DNA of 64,000 nt from Clostridium sp. BNL1100 (GTDB lineage Bacteria; Bacillota; Clostridia; Acetivibrionales; DSM-1351). The first letter of the stretch is position 1, and every line of letters begins with the position of its first letter. Both the position numbers and the translations under genes were made by a program. The stretch is taken from NCBI RefSeq assembly GCF_000244875.1, contig NC_016791.1, positions 2,485,001 through 2,549,000 of the forward strand. The letters run 5' to 3'. The notes below the pieces were generated by a model that did not search any database, was not told the DNA's origin, and saw only the letters and a program-made list of their open reading frames with translations. Shown piece after piece: positions 15,799 to 22,627 of this stretch.

Positions 15799-16516
15799 CC
15801 CCTATCTCGTCAAGTATGTGCTGATTACTGTCTGTACTTTTTGACTTTGCCTTTATACCTTTTTGGTTTGATACCTCTTTAAGTGTAAATATCCCTTGCC
15901 AACTATTTAATATTGATTGGTTTAGTACATCAATCTTAGATTGCTCATTGTCAGCAAGCCTGTCCAACTTTTTAAGTAATAAGTTTAATGCATATTCCGA
16001 TTTAATTGGTTTTTTCAGCCCTTGCCTGAACCTTATAAATTCATTAATTGTATTTCTAAGGTCTGGGTTTGTTGTGTAATTATCAACTATAGATTGAAAA
16101 ATTTTCGTGTTATTATATTTAGTATTTGTATTAGTATTTGTATTAGTATTTGTTGTACTGCATTTTTGAAGTAGGTCGTCCTCTATTTTTGAAGTAGGTG
16201 GCACTTCACTTATGAAGGTACTGCATTTTTGAAGTCCCTCTATTTTTGAAGTAAGTATAAAATATTTGTTCCCAATTCCTGCTACAGTCTCTTTTTTTAA
16301 ATATCCTTTTCTTACCAATCCGTTTATGCTATTTATTAACGTTTTGTCATGTTTAACTTTACTTACATTTTTAAGTTGCTTGTAGCTAGGGAATGCATAT
16401 CCTTTTACTTTGTTATTAAACCGTATTAAGGTAATTACTATTAATAGTTCTTCTTTGTTTAAATTCTCATCCTCAAATATGTAGTTTGGAATTACTGTAA
16501 AACCGTTTTCGCCCAC
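15776..16516 (-). CDS. Phage replisome organiser (DnaD/replication-initiator type)
   Basis: A 246-residue protein with an N-terminal winged helix (NKEELLIVITLIRFNN, SYKQLKNVSKVKHDKTLINS, LVRKGYLKK). A linker of Asn-Thr repeats follows, then a C-terminal helical module (NEFIRFRQGLKKPIKSEYAL, LLLKKLDRL, SILNSWQGIF) typical of phage replication organisers that recruit the helicase to the origin. The start is GTG at 16516 with AGGGCGG upstream. A 12-base repeat at about 16115-16155 encodes the Asn-Thr linker and could vary by slippage. Repeats that might form the origin were not identified. Confidence 0.7.
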   Translation of the reverse strand: MGENGFTVIPNYIFEDENLNKEELLIVITLIRFNNKVKGYAFPSYKQLKNVSKVKHDKTLINSINGLVRKGYLKKETVAGIGNKYFILTSKIEGLQKCSTFISEVPPTSKIEDDLLQKCSTTNTNTNTNTNTKYNNTKIFQSIVDNYTTNPDLRNTINEFIRFRQGLKKPIKSEYALNLLLKKLDRLADNEQSKIDVLNQSILNSWQGIFTLKEVSNQKGIKAKSKSTDSNQHILDEIGDEYFDKE

Positions 16517-16528
16517 TAAACCACCGCC

Positions 16529-16771
16529 CTAAATCTTTCTGAGCTTACCATATTGGGTTTTGTCTGCAATATTTTCCTCCATTACCGGGTTTTTAAGCCA
16601 CTCTTCAAACCAATCAACATTTATTAAGTATTTTGCCCCGACTCTTACAAATTTGATTTTCCCTTGCTTCAATAAACTTCTTAGCATAGTAGGGTTTACT
16701 GCGGTCTGCGGATCATTTTCCTTAAAGTATGCTACTGTTTGTTCAACTGTTCTCATTTTAGCCGTTGCCAT
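16529..16771 (-). CDS. Excisionase-family DNA-binding protein
   Basis: An 80-residue protein with the excisionase/helix-turn-helix-17 pattern: TVEQTVAYFKENDPQTAVNP, MLRSLLKQGKIKFVRVGAKY, then NVDWFEEWLKNP. It is the second gene of the leftward early operon, 3 bases after the Cro-like gene, with GGAGG before the ATG. It may be the recombination directionality factor for the nearby integrase or a replication control protein. Confidence 0.7.
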   Translation of the reverse strand: MATAKMRTVEQTVAYFKENDPQTAVNPTMLRSLLKQGKIKFVRVGAKYLINVDWFEEWLKNPVMEENIADKTQYGKLRKI

Positions 16772-16774
16772 TTT

Positions 16775-16990
16775 CTAAGCCTCCCTTATTTCAAATAGAT
16801 CATCAAAACATTTCCCTAACGCATCACATATTGCTTTTGCTGTTTTTGGTGAAGCACTACATTTTGAATTTTCTACATTAGATATGGTAGAATAATGTGT
16901 TTTGGACTTAATTGCTAAACCTCTTAAGCTTAGTCCCTTTTTTATTCGAAGCACTTTAATTTCTTTCCCTTTTGGAACTATTGAAATCAT
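16775..16990 (-). CDS. XRE-family Cro-like repressor
   Basis: A 71-residue protein that is almost all a lambda-type helix-turn-helix: IKVLRIKKGLSLRGLAIKSK, HYSTISNVENSKCSASPKTA, KAICDALGKCFDDLF. It starts the leftward operon and faces the CI-like repressor across 174 bases of palindromic operator sequence, the usual arrangement for a Cro-type early regulator. AAAGGAGGG lies before the ATG. Confidence 0.8.
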   Translation of the reverse strand: MISIVPKGKEIKVLRIKKGLSLRGLAIKSKTHYSTISNVENSKCSASPKTAKAICDALGKCFDDLFEIREA

Positions 16991-17008
16991 TCTTTTCCCT
17001 CCTTTTTA

Positions 17009-17089
17009 TATCAAATTTGTTGATACGTTTTATAGCTTGTATTAATATTGTTTATATTTATACTATATCAATATTATTGATTCGTCAAT
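17009..17089. promoter_or_regulatory. Operator region: three TTGAT-type palindromes
   Basis: Between the divergent regulators are TATCAA/TTGATA arms at 17009-17025, a perfect 15-base palindrome ATCAATATTATTGAT at 17067-17081, and ATTGA/TCAAT at 17076-17089 overlapping it. All share the half-site TCAA/TTGA. They are the likely binding sites for the CI-like and Cro-like proteins and overlap the probable divergent promoters. Confidence 0.7.
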
Positions 17090-17164
17090 GTGTAAATAAA
17101 AAAAGTGTTGATTTTCGTTTATATCCATAGTATACTGAAACCAATATATAAAGGAGTGTTAATT

Positions 17165-17848
17165 ATGAGTGCTTTTCATGAAAGATTAAAATTATTGAGA
17201 GATGAATCAGGTAAGACACAGGCTGAAATAGCTGCAGCGTTGGGCTTAACTCCACAGGCTTTATCATATTATTTTAATGGCAGAGAACCTGGATATGATC
17301 TTTTAGCAAGACTAGCAAAACACTTTAATGTTTCTACTGATTACTTACTAGGCATTAGTGAAAATAGAAATAACGCAGAAGTTATAAAAACAAATGGTCT
17401 TTTCTTTAAACTTTTTAAGATGTTGGATGCTAATGAGGATATGAAAGAAAATATGTTCAATATTGTTAAAAATATGAATTCAAGTATATTTAGTTACGCT
17501 GAAAAAAACTATATCAATAATAATTTTACGGACTTATTGTTTTTATACAATATTGCCTTAGTAAATTTAATAAATATAAAACCAAACCTAAAGTCTGCCG
17601 AGGAATCGTATGCAAAATTATCATTGGATTCTGCTTTTAATTTTGTCCAGATAGTAACAAGAGGTACACTATCAGATACTATTGCAAGCATAAACTCATT
17701 AATTAACGATATGTGTAATGTTTTAGATGCTGATGAAAAAGCCGAGCGACCTATAATTAAAGACGATATGAGTGAAGAAATTATCAATAGTTATTTAAAT
17801 GATATTCAGTCTTACAATAGCGATAACCCTTCGAAGGGAGACGAGTAA
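17165..17848 (+). CDS. CI-like phage repressor (XRE family)
   Basis: A 227-residue protein. Residues 1-65 are a canonical XRE helix-turn-helix (LLRDESGKTQAEIAAALGLT, QALSYYFNGREPGYDLLARL, NVSTDYLLG). The rest is a helical regulatory domain with no LexA/S24 protease motif visible, so induction by self-cleavage is unlikely. The ATG at 17165 is preceded by AAGGAG; the frame extends further upstream but without a binding site. It is followed after 3 bases by the integrase, so the two are probably co-transcribed and maintain the integrated state. Confidence 0.8.
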   Translation: MSAFHERLKLLRDESGKTQAEIAAALGLTPQALSYYFNGREPGYDLLARLAKHFNVSTDYLLGISENRNNAEVIKTNGLFFKLFKMLDANEDMKENMFNIVKNMNSSIFSYAEKNYINNNFTDLLFLYNIALVNLINIKPNLKSAEESYAKLSLDSAFNFVQIVTRGTLSDTIASINSLINDMCNVLDADEKAERPIIKDDMSEEIINSYLNDIQSYNSDNPSKGDE

Positions 17849-17851
17849 TCT

Positions 17852-19093
17852 ATGGCCAGCATGAGACAAAGAGGAGAAAACTCATATCAGGTAACTGTTT
17901 CAAATGGATACGATAGTAAAGGCAAAAAACTCCTAAAAACAAGGACAATAAATTTAGACCCCAAATTAACAGAAAAACAAAAAGAAAAAGAACTTCAAAA
18001 ACGAGTTGTATTATTTGAACAAGAAGTAAAATCCGGCTCTTACTATGAACCAACTAAAATGACTATGTCTGAATTTATTGGATTGTGGCTTGATAAGAAG
18101 AAAAATAACATTGAAAGTAAGACACATCAAGGTTATTCCGGACTATTAAAAGGTAGGGTTTTAAAAGTTATGGGTGATACTAAGTTAATAGACTTAAAAC
18201 CTCTTCATCTTATTAACTTTTACGAGAATCTTCAAGAAGTAGGCATCAGAGAAGATGGCCGGGAAGGGAAATTATCGGCTAATTCTATTTTACATTATCA
18301 TAGAGCTTTAAATGCCATGTTTGGTGACGGTGTTCGTTGGGGACTTATTAAAGAAAACCCATGTTCAAAGGTTAGACCGCCTAAAGTAGTAAAAAAAGAA
18401 ATGAGTTGTCTTGACGAAGACCAGATTCCACAACTAATAAACGCCTTAAGGAAGGAACCTATAGACATAAGTACTTTTATAACACTAGACTTGGTAACGG
18501 GGTTAAGACGTGGAGAGTTATGTGGGCTTCAGTGGGATAATATTGATTTAAAAAATAATACAATAGTAGTTGAACAGGCTGTAAGCTATACACCTGAGAC
18601 CGGTACTATAATAAAAACTCCGAAAACCAAGTCATCTATTAGAATGATTACTATTCCTAAAACAACAAGTTACCTACTATCTCTATATCGTAAATGGTGG
18701 TTGGAACAAAAAATAAAAGTAGGCGACCTATGGCAAAAATCCGCTAGAGAAGATGCTGAAAAGAATGGAGAAACCTGGGAAGATCCTGAGTATTTATTTA
18801 CTACTTGGAACGGTTATGTTATGCATCCAGACACATTAACTAAAACTTTTAAAAAATTTATTAAAAGAAACAATTTGCCGGATATAAGGCTCCACGACCT
18901 AAGACATACAGCTGCTACAATGTTAATCCATGCAGGATTAAACATCAGGGCTGTTGCCGCTAGAATGGGACATGAAAACCCTAATGTTACATTAGCAATA
19001 TACTCACATGCATTGCTCAGTGCAGACAAGCAAGCCGCTGACGTAATGGGAAATTTGATAAAAAAGAAACCCAAAAAAGAAAAAGCTAAATAA
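17852..19093 (+). CDS. int: Tyrosine recombinase integrase
   Basis: A 413-residue phage integrase. An N-terminal AP2-like arm-binding domain (residues 1-60) precedes a SAM-like core-binding domain (about 70-160) and a catalytic domain. Catalytic residues are visible: Arg219 (TGLRRGE), His348 and Arg351 (LHDLRHTAA), His374 (GHENPNV) and Tyr384 (AIYSHAL). It lies 171 bases from the tRNA-Thr into which the element is inserted. Its start is 3 bases after the repressor stop, so it should be expressed with it. It appears intact, so the element may still be excised if a directionality factor works. Confidence 0.93.
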   Translation: MASMRQRGENSYQVTVSNGYDSKGKKLLKTRTINLDPKLTEKQKEKELQKRVVLFEQEVKSGSYYEPTKMTMSEFIGLWLDKKKNNIESKTHQGYSGLLKGRVLKVMGDTKLIDLKPLHLINFYENLQEVGIREDGREGKLSANSILHYHRALNAMFGDGVRWGLIKENPCSKVRPPKVVKKEMSCLDEDQIPQLINALRKEPIDISTFITLDLVTGLRRGELCGLQWDNIDLKNNTIVVEQAVSYTPETGTIIKTPKTKSSIRMITIPKTTSYLLSLYRKWWLEQKIKVGDLWQKSAREDAEKNGETWEDPEYLFTTWNGYVMHPDTLTKTFKKFIKRNNLPDIRLHDLRHTAATMLIHAGLNIRAVAARMGHENPNVTLAIYSHALLSADKQAADVMGNLIKKKPKKEKAK

Positions 19094-19108
19094 GTATTAT
19101 AACTAAAA

Positions 19109-19140
19109 CCTTAGGACATTTCGTTTATGAAGTGTCTTTA
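19109..19140 (+). terminator. Terminator after integrase
   Basis: GACATTTC and GAAGTGTC form a stem with wobble pairs followed by TTTATATTTT, 16 bases or so after the integrase stop. Confidence 0.5.
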
Positions 19141-19173
19141 TATTTTATAAATTCTTATAAAACTCAGTATCTT

Positions 19174-19194
19174 TAGTAGTCAAATAGTAGCCAA
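19174..19194. repeat. Right arm-type integrase site
   Basis: Two TAGTAG units separated by TCAAA repeat the site at 1413-1433 with one mismatch in 21 bases and the same orientation. It lies about 70 bp inside attR. Confidence 0.7.
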
Positions 19195-19228
19195 ATCAAT
19201 CGTCAACAATAAAATATACTTAAAAGCA

Positions 19229-19261
19229 AAACCCCTCAAAGCTTTATGCCTCAAGGGGTTT
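19229..19261 (-). terminator. Element-supplied terminator for tRNA-Thr
   Basis: AAACCCCT and AGGGGTTT arms just 3' of the tRNA. It lies inside the element, so it replaces the host terminator now at 1211-1250. Confidence 0.6.
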
Positions 19262-19264
19262 AAA

Positions 19265-19311
19265 TGGAGCTGGTAAGCGGAATCGAACCGCTGACCTGCT
19301 GATTACGAATC
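19265..19311. repeat. attR: 47-bp repeat within tRNA-Thr
   Basis: Identical to 1252-1298. It starts exactly at the CCA end and reaches the anticodon loop region, the usual crossover zone for tRNA-targeting integrases. Confidence 0.95.
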
Positions 19312-19340
19312 AGCTGCACTACCGACTGTGCTATACCAGC
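19265..19340 (-). tRNA. tRNA-Thr (CGT anticodon)
   Basis: A 76-base cloverleaf: acceptor GCTGGTA/TACCAGC, anticodon arm GCTGA-TTCGTAA-TCAGC with anticodon CGT, T loop GTTCGATTC and encoded CCA. The 3' 47 bases, including half of the anticodon arm and the T arm, lie in the attR repeat and therefore came from the element. The gene is intact after integration. Confidence 0.95.
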
Positions 19341-19398
19341 ATACATGCAATTTTCATCTTGCACTCTATATATTAGCACTAAATTCCTGCCAGTTCAA

Positions 19399-20238
19399 TT
19401 ATTTTTCTAGAATTTGCTTATTAGATAAAGAAGGTATTATATTATAAATAATTTCATGCAAAGCGTTTTCGTCATTACTCACAGTCACTATATCAGCCGC
19501 AACTTTAACGCACTCTCTGGCGTTACCGACTGCAATTCCTACATCGGCTAAGCTGATCATTTCAATATCATTATCATAATCACCTACTGCGATAACTGTT
19601 TTATCACTGTACTGGTGTGAATTTTTTAATCTCTCTAAAGCCGATCCCTTTGAAATGCCTTTTTTAATAAGCTCAAGATAAAATACCTGTGAAAAAACAC
19701 TATCTACCTTATCAAGCAAATTAAAACCTTCCAACTTAAACTGTGCTTTTTGAAGAATTTCCGGGCTGTCATACAAAAGTACTTTAATCCAGTCCATTTT
19801 CATAACCTCATCAAGTGTAGTTCTGCTGAACACCTGTTTTTCACTCTCAACATAGGGGTCGAGTATATGGTCAGGTGTTATTATGTACATCATTTCAGGC
19901 GTGAATATTTCAACTGCCATGTTTTTATAGTTTTTCATACAATAAATAATATATTCCTTAACTGCACTTCTGTCCAGAAATTCCGTACCCAGAAATCTTT
20001 CCTCTTGGAAATTGTAAATTCCCCCTCCGTTATATAGGATACAAGGGCCATTCAGGATTAAATTTTCTATGTAGGGACGAATATTGTCCTTTGTACGTCC
20101 TGTGGCAACAGCAAAGCTTCCACCATTTTTTGTAAAATAGCTTATTGCATCTAAATTCTCTTGTGATATGAAATGCTGTGAATTTATTAAAGTACCGTCT
20201 AAATCGCTTATTATAAGGTATTTATTATAATTAAACAT
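19399..20238 (-). CDS. HAD-superfamily (Cof-type) phosphatase
   Basis: A 279-residue cytosolic hydrolase of the Cof/IIB branch of the HAD family, acting on small phosphorylated metabolites. Motif I is ISDLDGTLIN (nucleophile Asp), motif II TGRT in FAVATGRTKD, motif III a Lys in KKGISKGSAL, and motif IV VGDYDNDIEMI. The cap between motifs II and III fits type IIB. The ATG at 20238 has GAGG 5 bases upstream; a TTG start at 20250 is less likely. The substrate cannot be read from sequence. The first intact host gene to the right of the element. Confidence 0.85.
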   Translation of the reverse strand: MFNYNKYLIISDLDGTLINSQHFISQENLDAISYFTKNGGSFAVATGRTKDNIRPYIENLILNGPCILYNGGGIYNFQEERFLGTEFLDRSAVKEYIIYCMKNYKNMAVEIFTPEMMYIITPDHILDPYVESEKQVFSRTTLDEVMKMDWIKVLLYDSPEILQKAQFKLEGFNLLDKVDSVFSQVFYLELIKKGISKGSALERLKNSHQYSDKTVIAVGDYDNDIEMISLADVGIAVGNARECVKVAADIVTVSNDENALHEIIYNIIPSLSNKQILEK

Positions 20239-20346
20239 ATGACCTCGCAAAATAATTTGTACGCTTTCATGATAATTAAACTATAAAATATAATATGGTT
20301 TTCTCTGTAAAAAATCAACTTTTATTTTAGATATGCTACAAAATAC

Positions 20347-20379
20347 AGCTTCCCACATGAGAGATTCATGTGGGAAGCT
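20347..20379. terminator. Terminator after dksA-like gene
   Basis: A perfect 14-base stem (AGCTTCCCACATGA/TCATGTGGGAAGCT) with a five-base loop, immediately after the leftward dksA-like gene. Confidence 0.85.
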
Positions 20380-20383
20380 GGTT

Positions 20384-21016
20384 TTAAGGAAGTTGGTTCT
20401 TGTACTGCTGATTTGAAATTTTATCCGTTTCTTCTACGTATCCCTGATTATCAACTTCATTTGTGTAAAATTCTTCATAATCCGCATATCCAGACATATC
20501 CTGAGGGCTATCTGCACTTCCGTATTTTAACAGGTCATTAAATTGATCCAAACCTTCAAACTCGTCGTCTTCTTGCTTATTCAAGTACTTTCTGCCAAAT
20601 GGGCTTTCAAAAATTTCGTCATACTGCTGATCCGGCGTATTAATCTCTTCTGCCTCTTTATCCTCCTGACATTCCATACAAAACCTGGCAGTCGGCACAA
20701 CTTCCAGCCTCTCCGGATTTATATCCTTTTTACAGTTTTCACAAACACCATAGGTTCCGTTATCTATTTTTTTCAAAGCAAGCTTAATATCATTAAGTTT
20801 TGTCTGTTCATGGACTTTTAGAGCCAGATTCATCTCCAGTGTATATAGCTCGCTTCCCAGTTCTGCAGGATGATTATCGTAATTTGACAGCTCCAAAGAA
20901 GTATAATTGCTCATTTCCCCCTGGTCTAAATCCCTCATTTGTTCCAATGCAGTGTCAGCCCTTTTTGCTTCGGTTATAAGCTTATCTTTGTAATGCAACA
21001 GCTGATTCTTGTCCAT
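20384..21016 (-). CDS. TraR/DksA-family zinc-finger protein (YteA-like)
   Basis: A 210-residue protein. An N-terminal helical hairpin (KNQLLHYKDKLITEAKRADT and a following acidic helix) is followed by the DksA/TraR C4 finger CENCKKDI...CMEC with the preceding IDNGTYGVCENC signature. The C-terminal 80 residues are acidic and low in structure, as in the YteA group of Firmicutes. These proteins reach the secondary channel of RNA polymerase in other bacteria; the role in clostridia is less clear. The start at 21016 is set by AGGAGGAA. A longer frame reaches 21043. Confidence 0.82.
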   Translation of the reverse strand: MDKNQLLHYKDKLITEAKRADTALEQMRDLDQGEMSNYTSLELSNYDNHPAELGSELYTLEMNLALKVHEQTKLNDIKLALKKIDNGTYGVCENCKKDINPERLEVVPTARFCMECQEDKEAEEINTPDQQYDEIFESPFGRKYLNKQEDDEFEGLDQFNDLLKYGSADSPQDMSGYADYEEFYTNEVDNQGYVEETDKISNQQYKNQLP

Positions 21017-21039
21017 ATGATTCCTCCTATGTTCATCTG

Positions 21040-21342
21040 TCATCTAACATTTCTACTGCTGCTTTGCACAATCTTCACTATATCACTTATAAATTGTCCG
21101 ATGTATGGAAGATTTATTTTTACTATAATATTTAAAAAGTATATGGCAATTGCTCCTAGAATAGTAAAACCTATAGCTATTCCAAAGCCTCTTGCCAGAC
21201 CACTTACAAAATTGGCCCATAGCATTTTTCTCGGATGTTCAAGATAATAAACGTAATCTACGAATTTCATCTTCTCCATTTTAAGAGACAAATTATCAAC
21301 TTTTTTTGACAGTTCACTAATTAAATGATTGTTGTTGGCCAT
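21040..21342 (-). CDS. DUF5665-type membrane protein
   Basis: A 100-residue protein: an N-terminal helical segment (LISELSKKVDNLSLKMEKMK), the conserved DYVYYLEHPRKMLWANFVSG region, then a single membrane span (GFGIAIGFTILGAIAIYFLN). This matches the small DUF5665 family of clostridia, function unknown. The ATG at 21342 is chosen; a GGAGGGAG site lies somewhat far (about 13 bases) upstream. It precedes the dksA-like gene by 23 bases and probably shares its transcript. Confidence 0.75.
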   Translation of the reverse strand: MANNNHLISELSKKVDNLSLKMEKMKFVDYVYYLEHPRKMLWANFVSGLARGFGIAIGFTILGAIAIYFLNIIVKINLPYIGQFISDIVKIVQSSSRNVR

Positions 21343-21454
21343 ATTTTTATAAGTACTCCCTCCACATGAAAACAATTTAAAACTTTTCACTATAATTATG
21401 GTTGTTCTGTTTAGCTTTATTTATTCGTAAGAAATTTTTCTAAAACATACAAAA

Positions 21455-21500
21455 AAGCATATTAACCGTATTATCAAATACTAAAACGGTTAATATGCTT
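21455..21500. terminator. Terminator after aroB
   Basis: A 15-base perfect stem (AAGCATATTAACCGT/ACGGTTAATATGCTT) followed on the minus strand by TTTTTT. It closes the ileS-aroB unit. Confidence 0.88.
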
Positions 21501-21518
21501 AATCAAAATTTTTTAATA

Positions 21519-22598
21519 TTAATTGGCCAAATCAGAAAGAACCTTTTTAATCAATCCGCTGTCTTCAATGGTACACTGGAAAACCTCTCCAATTCTACGT
21601 GGTAAAACAAACTTTAGCCTATTGTCTTTTACCTTTTTATCGTAAAATATCTGGTTGTATACTCTCTCAACATCCAGTCCCGGCAAAGAAACGGGAAGTC
21701 CAAGTTTTACAAGAATGGCTTTAACCTGATTAACTGTTTGCTCACCCAAAATTTCCATGTAATGCGCCATTTTGTATGCTCCAACTATTCCGATAGACAC
21801 ACATTCTCCATGCAAAAGCCTGAAATTTTCAACTGTTTCAATGGCATGACCAATTGTGTGACCCAAATTAAGAATAGCCCTTAAGTCGTCCTCTTTTTCG
21901 TCCTGTTCAACAACATAGCCTTTTATGGAACAATTCTTTTTAGCCAGATATTGTAGTACATTTTCATCAAATTTAAAAATTTTATCAGTGTTGTAATTAA
22001 TATAATCACAATATTCTTCATCCATAATCAAGCCATGTTTGATTACTTCGGCAAGACCTGCAGAAATCTCTCTCTTAGGCAGTGTCTTAATAGTATTTAC
22101 ATTAATAAACACTGCTTTAGGCTGATAAAATGCACCCACAATGTTCTTATGCCCATTGAAATCAACCCCGGTTTTACCTCCAACACTGCTATCTGCCTGA
22201 GCCAATAGTGATGTGGGTATCTGTACAAAGTTGATACCTCTCATATAGGTGGCAGCGGCAAAGCCGACAATATCGCCGACTACACCGCCTCCAAGTGCCA
22301 GCGCAATACTGCTTCTGTCCAGCTTGCACTCTGCCATTTTATTATATATACCATAAACTGCCTCAAGTGTCTTATTATTCTCACCGGGCTTCAGAACATG
22401 CTTGTTAACCTCTATTCCGCTGTCTTGAAGTACTTTCATACACTCATCAGAATAATAGTTATCAACATTCTCGTCGGTAACCAACAGTGCTTTGTTACCC
22501 TGTCTGAATGATAGGACAATTTTCCCAAGTTCCTGAAAGTCTGTTGCAATACAAATAGGATAACTTCTTTCCTTTAGATTTATAGTATGTCTAATCAT
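21519..22598 (-). CDS. aroB: 3-dehydroquinate synthase
   Basis: A 359-residue cytosolic enzyme converting DAHP to 3-dehydroquinate, the second step of the shikimate pathway. It has the NAD-binding motif ALGGGVVGDIVGFAAATYMR, the IPTSLLAQADSSVGGKTGVD region with active-site Lys and Asp residues, and the zinc histidines in NLGHTIGHAIE and LLHGECVSIG. Full length for the family. The ATG follows GGGAG and lies 29 bases after ileS. It therefore seems to be under the same Ile T-box, an unusual coupling of aromatic synthesis to isoleucyl-tRNA charging. Confidence 0.95.
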   Translation of the reverse strand: MIRHTINLKERSYPICIATDFQELGKIVLSFRQGNKALLVTDENVDNYYSDECMKVLQDSGIEVNKHVLKPGENNKTLEAVYGIYNKMAECKLDRSSIALALGGGVVGDIVGFAAATYMRGINFVQIPTSLLAQADSSVGGKTGVDFNGHKNIVGAFYQPKAVFINVNTIKTLPKREISAGLAEVIKHGLIMDEEYCDYINYNTDKIFKFDENVLQYLAKKNCSIKGYVVEQDEKEDDLRAILNLGHTIGHAIETVENFRLLHGECVSIGIVGAYKMAHYMEILGEQTVNQVKAILVKLGLPVSLPGLDVERVYNQIFYDKKVKDNRLKFVLPRRIGEVFQCTIEDSGLIKKVLSDLAN

Positions 22599-22627
22599 AA
22601 TATGTCTCCCAAATCTGATATGCTTTA

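Larger units (their letters stand above)
1252..19311. mobile_element. 18-kb integrated element (decayed prophage or satellite) in tRNA-Thr
   Basis: The segment is bounded by 47-bp direct repeats of a tRNA-Thr 3' end. A tyrosine integrase lies next to the intact tRNA, and near-identical arm-type repeats sit inside both ends (1413-1433 and 19174-19194). The order integrase, CI-like repressor, divergent Cro-like and excisionase-like genes, replication proteins, sigma-like factor and HNH nuclease remnants is that of a Siphoviridae-type early region. No terminase, portal, capsid or tail-tube gene is visible, and many genes are truncated or frameshifted. It could be a prophage remnant or a phage-derived satellite; an integrative conjugative element is unlikely because no relaxase or type IV secretion gene is seen. 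Confidence 0.9.
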
